Shown here: positions 1 through 6,521 of the stretch, piece by piece
Layout: every line of letters begins with the position of its first letter
Numbering within the stretch: position 1 is the stretch's first letter
Assembly (NCBI GenBank): GCA_014885115.2
Contig: WKLE02005143.1
Coordinates: 1 to 10,232, forward strand
Direction of reading: 5' to 3'
From: Asterionellopsis glacialis
Lineage: Eukaryota; Bacillariophyta; Plagiogrammaphyceae; Rhaphoneidales; Asterionellopsidaceae
Length of the DNA stretch: 10,232 nt
Program-made: the position numbers and the translations under genes
Notes under the pieces: model-generated
The model's database searches: none
What the model saw: only the letters and a program-made list of their open reading frames with translations
Told to the model about the DNA's origin: nothing

Positions 1-2
1 GT

Positions 3-1172
3 TTCACACCAATTCTGTATGGCAAAATATTTCATGTCCATGTGCCTTGTTCGTTTAGTCGGTTGTCCTGAATTGGCCATGTGTAGAGCGCCTTGATTAT
101 CCTCATATAGTAATGTAGGGAGGTGTTGTTCATACCCAAGTTCATAGAGGATTGATCTGAGGTAGAGAATCATTTTTCCGGCTTCTGCTGCCGCAGCGAA
201 TTCCGCTTCTGTGGAGGAAAGTGCTACTGTGGGTTGGTATTTGGTTTTGTACGCTATTACGGCTCCTCCTAACATAATAGCAATCCCTGTGATAGATCTT
301 CTGTGACTTCTGTCCGAGCCCCAGTCTGAGTCGACGTATCCGTGCATCGTTTTTGGTTGTTTCATGTGAGGGATGGAATGCATGATGTCATCGTTGGAGA
401 TACAAGATTGGGCTGGGATAGATGGAAGTTCCATCCAAGGTTGTTTTCTCCAGTAGTGTATTCCTCTGTCTTTAGTGAGAGCAAGGTATTTCATCAAGTG
501 TCGAAGTGCCTGATAGTGGATCTTTGCTGGGTTTTGAGAGTATTGGGATAATTTGATCACGGCTGATGATATATCGGGTCTTGCTATTGTCATTGCGTAT
601 ATAGCCTCTCCTATAACTTGGCGGTAATTAAAGTTTTCGAGGCGTAGTTGTTTCTGCTCTTCCGGAGTTGTTGGAGGTTCAGCTATCTCAAGTTGTGCTT
701 GGTACACGTTGTCATCCCTCATGGGTATGGGATTGTGTTGAGTACTTGTCTCCTGCCATCCATGATGATCCAATACCTTGTCCAAGAACGATTCACATGA
801 TATCTTGATATAGTCTCTTGTCTGAGATACATCAATCCCATTGAACTTTTTGATGATGCCTAGGTCATTGAGTGGGACACTGAGATAGTTGCCGACCCGT
901 TTAATTACTGCTTTGGCTATGCTCTCATCTTTGCATGCGACTGCAAAATTGTCGACCTGTCGAAGGAAGAGTATTTTATGGCCTCTTATCTTGGTTGAGT
1001 AGATACATTTTTCATGCGTTGTATTTCGGAAGTTCTCCTTGTTGACCAATATATCGGAAATGTGTTGATCCCACAATCTTGGGGATTCCGGGTGTCCTTG
1101 TATAGCGTGAAGAACTGGTAATACATAGCCTTTTGGGATGGGAGGTAGGCCTTTGTGGATCGTCCACCAGTC
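3..1172 (-). pseudogene. copia reverse transcriptase (C-terminal part) and RNase H, runs off left edge
   Basis: Translating the minus strand from 1172 to the edge gives one uninterrupted frame. RT motifs include IPKGYVLPVLHAIQGHPESP, then the active-site strand LRQVDNFAVA, where copia elements have x-V-D-D; the second Asp is Asn here (948-950). The thumb/connection segment follows (SQNPAKIHYQALRHLMKYL). RNase H contains MHGYVDSDWGSD (about 306-341), SSTEAEFAAAAEAGK (about 175-220) and YEDNQGALHMAN (about 76-111), which carry the catalytic Asp, Glu and Asp. RNase H therefore looks intact as far as it is visible, while RT is compromised. The C-terminal end and the 3' LTR lie outside. Confidence 0.93.
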
Positions 1173-1175
1173 TCA
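1173..1175 (-). other. in-frame TGA within reverse transcriptase
   Basis: The plus strand reads TCA, so the minus strand reads TGA between MEIDDQY and DWWTIHKG. RT sequence continues in the same frame on both sides, which marks this as a nonsense change inside the polyprotein. Confidence 0.9.
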
Positions 1176-2735
1176 GTATTGGTCGTCAATTTCCATATAG
1201 AATTGTTGTTGGGGTGGGGGTGCTTCTGCAAAAGCATTTCCTGCATCGGCTCCCATCACAAGCATGTTTTCAATTGCCGCTAGTGCCCAGAATACCCTTG
1301 CCGCGGGTTGTTCAACACATGAGGCATATGTATACGCCAGGGTGACTGCCTTGCCATATGGAGTGCCTCCGTTGCAAGTGCCTCGCGCCTTTCTAGTTTC
1401 GGAGTCTTTAAAATAGTAAGACCATACAAACGGAAGTACTGTTGCATTGTTAGGTCTAGGCACCGGTTTTCCAAACATCTGTTGGGTTTCATAATTATCA
1501 TTCTGTTTAAACTCAGCTTTGAGCCAGTCGTCCCAATCTTCTCGGCGTTTAAGTTGGCGACAAGAGTATTTAGCAGATAAGTCTATTCCTGTTGTAGCCA
1601 ATACCTGATGTATAACAGCTTCATCAATCGGTGGCATTTCCGCCTGGTCCTCCCATAAGTTGCAGTCCTCTCCATATCTTAATACATGTAGATGATGAGC
1701 TAACATATGTAATTGATCGAAGTGAAGTTGAGGGATACCATCCGAAGTCAACGGTGCCACTATTTCTGGGTGAGCGATAGTGACTTGACATTCCTGTTGC
1801 GTTGGGTCCTCCTGCAAGTTTCTAACCATTTGTTGGAGTTCCTTCACTGAATCAATCTTTTGACCATTGATTGCTCTGATTGTACCGTGTCTCAGTCGGC
1901 TGCGCCATTTGTGTAGGCGTGCTGCTGGAGTTCCTGAGTGACATGATTTGATGGTTGGGGCCATGTATGGATTGTTGTAATGGAGATCAAATCCTAACGT
2001 GGGATGTTTGGGATCCACCTTGATAGTTTCTGTCATAGATGGACCGTATACGTCCAGGGAGAGGTGTATGGACAAGATATCTGGATCAGTTGCTTTTGGG
2101 TGTGATGGTTCTTCAATGGATGTCACTATAGGCAGTGTAGTTTCGTCGATTAGTTTCTTAATGAACTTGTCTGGTATCGGAGGCAAATCTTCATCTAGTA
2201 TTTGAGATTGTGCGTGAAGTTTTGCTGCCACTGCCGTAGATGGTTCCTCAAGGATATCTTCCAATGTTCCCTTGGTAAATTCTTGCTGCAGGATAATATT
2301 TGCTGTGCTTGGTTTGCTTGTGTCTGATGTAGGATTACTGGGATCAGCCAGCTGTGTAATGAGTTCCTGATGCATTTTGGGACGTTCCGTCGGAGATGCT
2401 GTATAGTGTCCTTCATCATGATGTATATGACGTGCTCTCTTTTCCTGATGCGTCTCTGTGTCCAAGTATACGATATTTTTATTGGTGCCCGTAAAGCGAA
2501 GGAATATACCCGTTGAAGTGTGATCACCAGACTTACTGTTCCTAAATCCTGGGTTCCGTGAATTAACTAGACTCCCAAAAACTTTGACATGGGATAAATC
2601 CGGTTTGTGACCCGACCATCGTTCATATGGTGTCATCTGTATGCTATCATGGTATAATCGATTGTATAGATATACTGCGTACACAAGTGCATCAGCCCAA
2701 TAGGCCGAGCCTAGTCCAGCATTGTATAGCAGGCA
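1176..2735 (-). pseudogene. integrase C-terminus, PDZ-like linker and start of reverse transcriptase
   Basis: This continues the integrase frame after the 2736-2738 TGA. It opens with the integrase tail typical of copia (AVYLYNRLYHD, MTPYERWSGHKPDLSHVKVFGS, GIFLRFTG). A polar linker of about 120 residues follows. Next comes a PDZ-like domain (about 1764-2006). The RT N-terminal part follows: WDDWLKAEF, VLPFVWSYYFKD, ARVFWALAAIENMLVMGADAGNAFAEAPPP, where the Asp of GADAGNAF (about 1245-1247) is the first catalytic carboxylate. The frame is broken by a TGA at 1173-1175 after MEIDDQY, and RT resumes immediately as DWWTIHKGLPP. Confidence 0.9.
1764..2006 (-). other. PDZ-like domain between integrase and reverse transcriptase
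   Basis: About 80 residues read as a PDZ fold. A carboxylate-binding loop of the GLGF kind appears as HPTLGFDL. It is followed by a strand and the typical turn SGTPAARLHKWRSRLRHGTIRAINGQKI, which parallels the G-S/T-P-A-A ... G-D-x-I-x-x-V-N-G core of PDZ domains, then a helix (KELQQMVRNLQ) and a last strand (CQVTIAHPEI). PDZ domains bind C-terminal peptides. Such a domain is not part of canonical copia pol, but I recall similar GTPAA...WRS...IRAING-like segments in diatom retroelements. A role in polyprotein or host-factor binding is inference. Confidence 0.7.
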
Positions 2736-2738
2736 TCA
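2736..2738 (-). other. in-frame TGA within integrase
   Basis: This codon lies between SNMM and CLLYNAGL. Copia integrases normally have an arginine here (the EMAR-type motif after the catalytic Glu helix), so the simplest source is a CGA to TGA change. Confidence 0.88.
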
Positions 2739-3516
2739 CATCATGTTGGATAATGTTTGGTGAGGTCGTTCGCCGCGCCCGTTCTGTGATGATGTATCCG
2801 AGCCAGTATCCTCAAGTATGTATCCCGCCTTCATGATAATCCTACGGAACTCTTGAGATCGCGCCAATTTGCCTCCCTGATCCGTCCTGATAAATCGTTG
2901 CATATTGTCTTTGCGCCCATATATGTTGATAAACGCTTCTATGGTAGTTACAGGTGGTTCTTTTGATTTGGACAAGAAGATCCAGCAGACACGAGTGTAG
3001 GCATCTGTTACGAGTAAGTAGGAGTTGTATCCCTCTCTGCTAGTGACAATAGGGTTTGCTTTCTTCTTCCGTAGTCGATTGCGTTGGCGTCGAGTTTGAG
3101 GTATATGTTGTGGCCCATGGACAAATCCAAAATCCATATGATAGCGTTCTCCTGGTTTGGTAGCTTCGAATGTTTCTTCTTTGCCTTGTGGTGCTTTCGT
3201 CAGTTTACTGCGAATACAGCTCTCACAGTCAAATAATGGATGTAAGTTCCCCATTAAAGGAACACTGGTCATACATTTTGATGTTCGAACTATCTTCTGG
3301 GAACCAGGGTGCCCAAGCCGCATGTGCCATAACTCACAATCTACCTGTGTTGCCTTAGGTAATTTGGGTTTCTTGCATCCCAATATGGGTGGCTTATCCA
3401 AATCAGGATGTGACTTCTGGGAGTGTTTCCCTGAGGGTGGATCCGGTTGTTGTTTATCTGGTTCCTTCCGTTTTGCAGGTGATACATGTTGTGCAGGGAT
3501 GTATGATAGATGCAGA
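2739..3516 (-). pseudogene. copia GAG-pre-integrase zinc finger and integrase core
   Basis: Integrase inserts the retrotransposon cDNA into the host chromosome. The HHCC zinc finger is visible as LWHMRLGH followed by CESCIRSK. The catalytic D,D,E triad can be placed as MDFGF, IRTDQGGK (about 2888-2911) and GRGERPHQT (about 2754-2780). These match the copia integrase consensus closely. The frame is the same as that of gag and RT and is readable upstream to about 3533 (HVSPAKRKEPDKQQ). It is stopped by a TGA at 2736-2738, directly after SNMM. The frame then continues as CLLYNAGLGSAYWADALVYAV, which is the normal integrase continuation, so the TGA is an in-frame nonsense codon and not a natural end. 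Confidence 0.92.
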
Positions 3517-4557
3517 TGAATGGACCCGTGGTGTCAATGGTTCCTGTGGTTCCGGCGGTATCAAGTAGTGTCGATCACTATCCGTGAGACATGCATATTC
3601 GTCCGGTGTGAAATCGCCCATGCGTGGGACTCCCCTGTATTCCAGGGCATTCAGTTGATTCACCTGTGAATTTTCCGTCTTGTCAGTGTCACGGTCGGAA
3701 AGACTAATTCCAGAATGATTCATCATGTTCATGTATTCGTCTTCGATGGGGGTCCAGTGCGGTTCCGGGTCATCAATAAATATTGGTTCATACAGAGGTG
3801 CTAACAGTTTATGTGCTCGTGGTATAGTTGTAGCCTGTTTAGTTGGTTCTGTATAATAGAGACCGTTAATCCGTTGTAAATCGATGGTTGCCACACACAA
3901 ATCCTTGTGATTAAAATATTGCAGAGTACCTTGTTGGGATCGGGGATCTCCTTTCATAGTCCAGTATGCAAGTTCCGGAGTGTCCGCCACCTTCTGGTCA
4001 GGTGCAATGATAGTGCCGGACGCGTGATCGCTGTGTAGCATCGGATAGTATAGTTTACCTCCCTCTTTGGTGATCGTTTGATAGTGACCTAGGCCTTCAC
4101 ATATGATCGGAGCTTCTGCATTAGCCGAATGAACAGGATAGGGTTTAATGTGACGGAAATTATGTAAGTGGGCCATTGTCCCCGTAATACTCCGATTAGC
4201 TCCGGGATCAATCTGGGCACGCTCAGTGGTCGCTGCAATCTGACAACATCGTGCTTGCTGTGCTTGAAGTGGATCAGGGTCCGTTAAGATGGGGGCCTGT
4301 GTCTCATGATGACAGGTCTGTGCCGGATGATCAGAGTTTGGATTCTCCCGCAAAGGTGTTGGTGGAACCTCATTGGGTAATATAGTAATTGTCTGCAAGG
4401 AATTTGGATCCAAATGCTCCGGTTGGATAATTAACGGTGCCATGGTTTCCTCATCCAGAGTAGGTACCCTCATGTCGGGCACAAGTGGTGACGGAGCCCT
4501 CTCGATTGGAGGTGCCTGTACAGTATGCATAACCGCCTGTAGTTGGATTGAGTAAAC
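3457..4557 (-). pseudogene. copia protease region (retropepsin-like), in an offset frame
   Basis: This frame is open from 4557 (after a TAG at 4558-4560) down to a TAA at 3454-3456. A proline-rich linker comes first. The aspartic protease core follows, with QIDPGANRSITG; the catalytic Asp is at 4207-4209. The usual D-S/T-G-A motif here reads D-P-G-A. Later segments (ANAEAPIICEGLG, PDQKVADT, QRINGLYY) fit the protease to GAG-pre-integrase spacer of copia polyproteins, which would release Gag, integrase and RT. Relative to gag this frame is shifted by -1; relative to integrase it is shifted the other way. The frame-2 partner has a TGA at 3534-3536, so the crossover back to the integrase frame lies between 3533 and 3457. 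The product could only be made by recoding, and the region is most simply a broken polyprotein. Confidence 0.8.
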
Positions 4558-4943
4558 CTAAAGGTGTTGGTCTCCATGTCAATCTCAAAACCTCCCATCC
4601 TAAGTTGTTTCGTAGCTTTGACCATCTCCTCAAAATGTTCCTCGGGTGCTGTACTCCATGTCAGTATATCCTGTTCGAGAGTCTTGAACGCGTGTTTGTA
4701 CCTCGTACGAACTTTCGTAGTGCCGCGGAACTTCGTAACGTAGTGCTGGATAAATGCCAGTAGTGGCGCAGGTGCCTCTTCGCGAGTGTAAATGTTTATG
4801 CTAGGTCGTCCCGGGTGAGCCGATGATGAGTCCATCGTGTCTGTTGGTGCTTGACCGTCTAACGTCGTCGTAGGAGCCGTATCCATCGTCGTAGGAGCCG
4901 TATCCATCGTGTCCTTAGGCGTAGGTGGTTGCTGGGTCGTCAT
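4470..4943 (-). pseudogene. Gag-like N-terminal part of the copia polyprotein
   Basis: An ATG at 4941-4943 opens a frame of 157 codons. Residues 1-45 are low complexity, rich in Thr, Pro, Asp and Met, and contain a seven-residue tandem repeat (MDTAPTT). Residues about 50-135 are a charged, probably helical region with FIQHYVTKF, KTLEQDILTW and EEMVKATKQLR, consistent with a retrotransposon capsid. The frame ends at a TGA at 4470-4472, while the protease frame is already open from 4557, so Gag and Pol overlap with a -1 offset. No CCHC zinc knuckle is visible in either frame, and Gag is short for copia elements, which usually have several hundred residues. The Gag call rests mainly on position; no sequence signature is decisive. 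The last 20 or so residues of this frame are probably out-of-frame. Confidence 0.65.
4867..4908 (-). repeat. perfect 21-bp tandem duplication in gag
   Basis: Two identical 21-bp units, 4867-4887 and 4888-4908, lie side by side. They encode the duplicated MDTAPTT stretch near the Gag N terminus. The length is a multiple of three, so the frame is kept. The perfect identity points to a recent slippage event. Confidence 0.9.
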
Positions 4944-5085
4944 CGTTAGAGTACACGAATAATCGTGAAAATGCCGACGTCGCTAATTTTTCAAGTGTGT
5001 AAAGCCCCGTATATATTCTACGAGTGTGGCTGGCGTGCTCGTACGATTTCGGGAATCCAAAGTCGACGATAGACGCGATGAGAAA
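4944..5085 (-). other. retrotransposon 5' leader between LTR and gag
   Basis: This stretch lies between the proposed LTR end and the gag start codon and has no open frame of note. It should hold the primer binding site and packaging signal, but no tRNA 3'-end complement is recognisable by eye. A short A/T run on the minus strand (GAATATATACGG, about 5010-5021) resembles a TATA element, so an internal start of transcription or a differently placed LTR remains possible. Confidence 0.4.
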
Positions 5086-5151
5086 TGTTGTTGCAGTAAA
5101 AGTGTGTTGATCTCGGCGATCCCGGAATGGTTACAATGGCCGTTTAGCCGT

Positions 5152-5189
5152 GTAACAGTCTAGAGGACTGTTCGCAGTCCTGTCGTTAC
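5152..5189. repeat. overlapping inverted repeats with two alternative hairpins
   Basis: GTAAC (5152-5156) pairs with GTTAC (5185-5189). Within this, AGGACT (5164-5169) pairs with AGTCCT (5176-5181) across a six-base loop, and AACAGTC (5154-5160) can instead pair with GACTGTT (5166-5172). The two inner stems use the same bases and exclude each other. The block lies in the proposed LTR, so in element RNA it would sit in the 5' untranslated leader. Confidence 0.6.
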
Positions 5190-5288
5190 GCAGAGTGAAT
5201 CTGAAAAGTGCTTATAACCTGTCAGAATCGAGTCTAGGGTACGTGTATTGATTAACCTATTTCCTAAACTATAGTTACTCTATGTACT

Positions 5289-5303
5289 CAGACCTTTGGT
5301 CTG
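5289..5303. repeat. short perfect hairpin in the LTR region
   Basis: CAGACC and GGTCTG form a perfect six-base-pair stem with a three-base loop. The spacing is too tight for a protein dimer site, so an RNA hairpin in the element transcript is more likely, if it has a function at all. Confidence 0.5.
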
Positions 5304-5330
5304 TCCTCATCCTCTCAATAAGCTGTAAAG

Positions 5331-5346
5331 TAGGGTTAGGGTTAGG
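5331..5346 (+). repeat. short telomere-like run (TAGGG TTAGGG TTAGG)
   Basis: Sixteen bases match about two and a half copies of TTAGGG, the telomere repeat reported for diatoms and many eukaryotes. On the element's sense strand it reads AAACCTAACCCTAACCC, similar to plant telo-box promoter motifs. It is inside the proposed LTR, so it is more likely a promoter motif or chance than a relic telomere. Confidence 0.5.
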
Positions 5347-5376
5347 TTTCAAAAAGTCAGGGACTTGCTCCAACTA

Positions 5377-5623
5377 GTGTCTGTAGTAGCAATCGAAGAT
5401 TCTCCAAGTTAACGGAAGCCGTTAATTCTTTTCGTACGAAAACTCCGTAGAAAAAGGATGACTTAAAGCTATTTCCCTTTGCTAAGTAATTGGCGTTGAC
5501 GTACATTTTTATTTATTTTGATACAATCAGTTGGACGTGTTTTATGATTAAGTTTTATTCACGTATTAGCGTGTCTCTGGTTCCGTACCAGGTATTAGTA
5601 AGTGTAGGTACAAGGTAGTTCGG
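5377..5623. other. intergenic flank of the retrotransposon with two palindromes
   Basis: There is no coding signal here. Two perfect inverted repeats lie close together: TTAACGG/CCGTTAA (5409-5425, three-base loop) and the 14-base palindrome TTTTCGTACGAAAA (5429-5442). The rest is A/T-rich. If the LTR ends near 5376, a five-base target-site duplication should begin here, but its partner is outside the window. Confidence 0.55.
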
Positions 5624-6136
5624 ATGCCCACTACCGGGTTTTCTGGTCGATACTGCACGCACGTGAATGTGGATGTACCGTACTTCTTGGTATGGTACAC
5701 TCACTCTCCCAGTCCAACGGTGTTTCCCCCATTTTATTTAATGCTACTATGGTGGGTTGAATATTTTCATGATGAACGTCCTGGAAGAATATTTGGTCGT
5801 CATCAAACACGAATCAGTGACGTGTTGAAAAGATTCCCAGTTCATGATTGGAAGTTCAGGAGTTCGGAAGGGAAGATGCTTCGACGGTTCACTGTCTTTT
5901 TTACCCATTTATATGTAATGCTTTACGCTAGTCTTAAGTATCCACGAATGACGTCGTGTGCCAGAATTTCGAATTCTTTTCTTGTTTCACACAAAAAGTT
6001 CGTCCCCAAGGAAAGGAGGTTCTGGTTTCAAAAGAAGAAGTTTTGCATCTTTGTAGATTGTAACGGGTTCTACGTTGCTATAAGTACAAAGGACCACGTT
6101 TATCTACGAAGTCATATTACCAGGAACTGGTCCTAG
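5624..6136 (+). CDS. unrecognised 170-codon ORF, possibly not a gene
   Basis: An ATG at 5624 opens 170 codons without interruption. I do not recognise the product. It is unusually rich in aromatic residues, His, Arg and Cys, has no convincing signal peptide or transmembrane helix pattern, and shows no catalytic motif. The middle (YFHDERPGRIFGRHQTRISD, VLKRFPVHDWKFRSSEG) is the part most like a globular protein, and the C-terminal third is basic. No intron is needed. The length is somewhat more than expected by chance in non-coding sequence of this size, but the composition is odd. It could be a lineage-specific gene, a decayed exon or random. Confidence 0.22.
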   Translation: MPTTGFSGRYCTHVNVDVPYFLVWYTHSPSPTVFPPFYLMLLWWVEYFHDERPGRIFGRHQTRISDVLKRFPVHDWKFRSSEGKMLRRFTVFFTHLYVMLYASLKYPRMTSCARISNSFLVSHKKFVPKERRFWFQKKKFCIFVDCNGFYVAISTKDHVYLRSHITRNWS

Positions 6137-6521
6137 ACAAAAAATACAGCAAACGAAGAAGAAATAATTTTCATCCACGAAAGTCGGGTTTTTTCCTCTC
6201 GTAGGCGTGTACATGGAAGATTACTGGACACGTCCTTTTGCTACTTTTCAAAGCGGCAGTACCTGGTAAGGAGCAAAACGTATTTACAGTACTTTGAAAA
6301 CGAATTGTTACGTACAATTGTGCTACGTTGCTCCCAAATAAAATAAACGAAGCAAATCAAGTAAACCTTTGTCTTCCACAAAAAGCATTGCTTCCTTTGC
6401 TTCGTCTATTTTTTTGTTGGTTCAAACACGTGTGTAAAGTTTCTACCATCCACCACTTTTTTAAAATTTTGAAATCCATCTCTCTTTATTACGTCAGTAC
6501 CATCCATTATCAACACACAAG
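6137..6521 (+). other. upstream region of the mitochondrial-type gene
   Basis: A/T-rich, homopolymer-containing sequence with no supported coding region. It contains the inverted repeat AATTGT/ACAATT (6303-6319) and a palindromic CACGTG (6427-6432), the core of G-box/E-box sites. It is the likely promoter and 5' UTR of the gene starting at 6522. No TATA box is evident. Confidence 0.5.
6489..6496 (+). promoter_or_regulatory. CRE-like TTACGTCA site upstream of the 6522 gene
   Basis: TTACGTCA lies 26 bases before the start codon and contains ACGTCA, the bZIP half-site reported for CO2/cAMP-responsive elements in diatom promoters. Its position close to the ATG means it may fall in the 5' UTR. 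It is a single short match, so function is unproven. Confidence 0.25.

Larger units (their letters stand above)
5086..5376 (-). repeat. probable 5' LTR of the copia element (boundaries tentative)
   Basis: This block lies just upstream of the gag ATG (4943). On the minus strand it begins near AGTTGGAGCAAG and ends near CTGCAACAACA, which approximates the TGTTG...CAACA inverted termini common in copia LTRs, although the expected leading TG is not intact. That gives about 290 bp. Inside are a TATA-like TTATAA on the minus strand (about 5211-5216), several hairpins and a telomere-like G-rich run. No primer binding site starting TGG was recognised next to the proposed inner end. Because the second LTR is outside the window, the limits rest only on terminal motifs and may be wrong by tens of bases. 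Confidence 0.35.
1..5380 (-). mobile_element. Ty1/copia-type LTR retrotransposon, 3' end cut by window edge
   Basis: On the minus strand the domain order is Gag, protease, zinc-finger integrase, reverse transcriptase, RNase H. Integrase before RT is the hallmark of the copia (Pseudoviridae) superfamily. The element starts near a probable 5' LTR at about 5086-5376 and runs off the left edge within RNase H, so the 3' LTR and target-site duplication cannot be checked. Long stretches of coding sequence survive, so insertion was probably recent. The copy is nevertheless broken: a frame change in 4473-4557, a compensating one in 3457-3533, TGA codons at 2736-2738 and 1173-1175, and an altered RT active-site codon at 948-950. 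The motifs resemble diatom CoDi elements from memory. The outer boundary is approximate, but the element's identity is secure. Confidence 0.93.

Noticed and set aside
4473..4557. Programmed -1 frameshift between Gag and Pol
   Set aside because: The offset fits -1, but no slippery heptamer was found in the overlap and integrase returns to the Gag frame, so two indels are simpler.
5164..5181. tRNA T-arm-like hairpin containing GTTCGC
   Set aside because: The loop has six bases and lacks the TTCGANT pattern, and no acceptor, D or anticodon arms can be placed around it.
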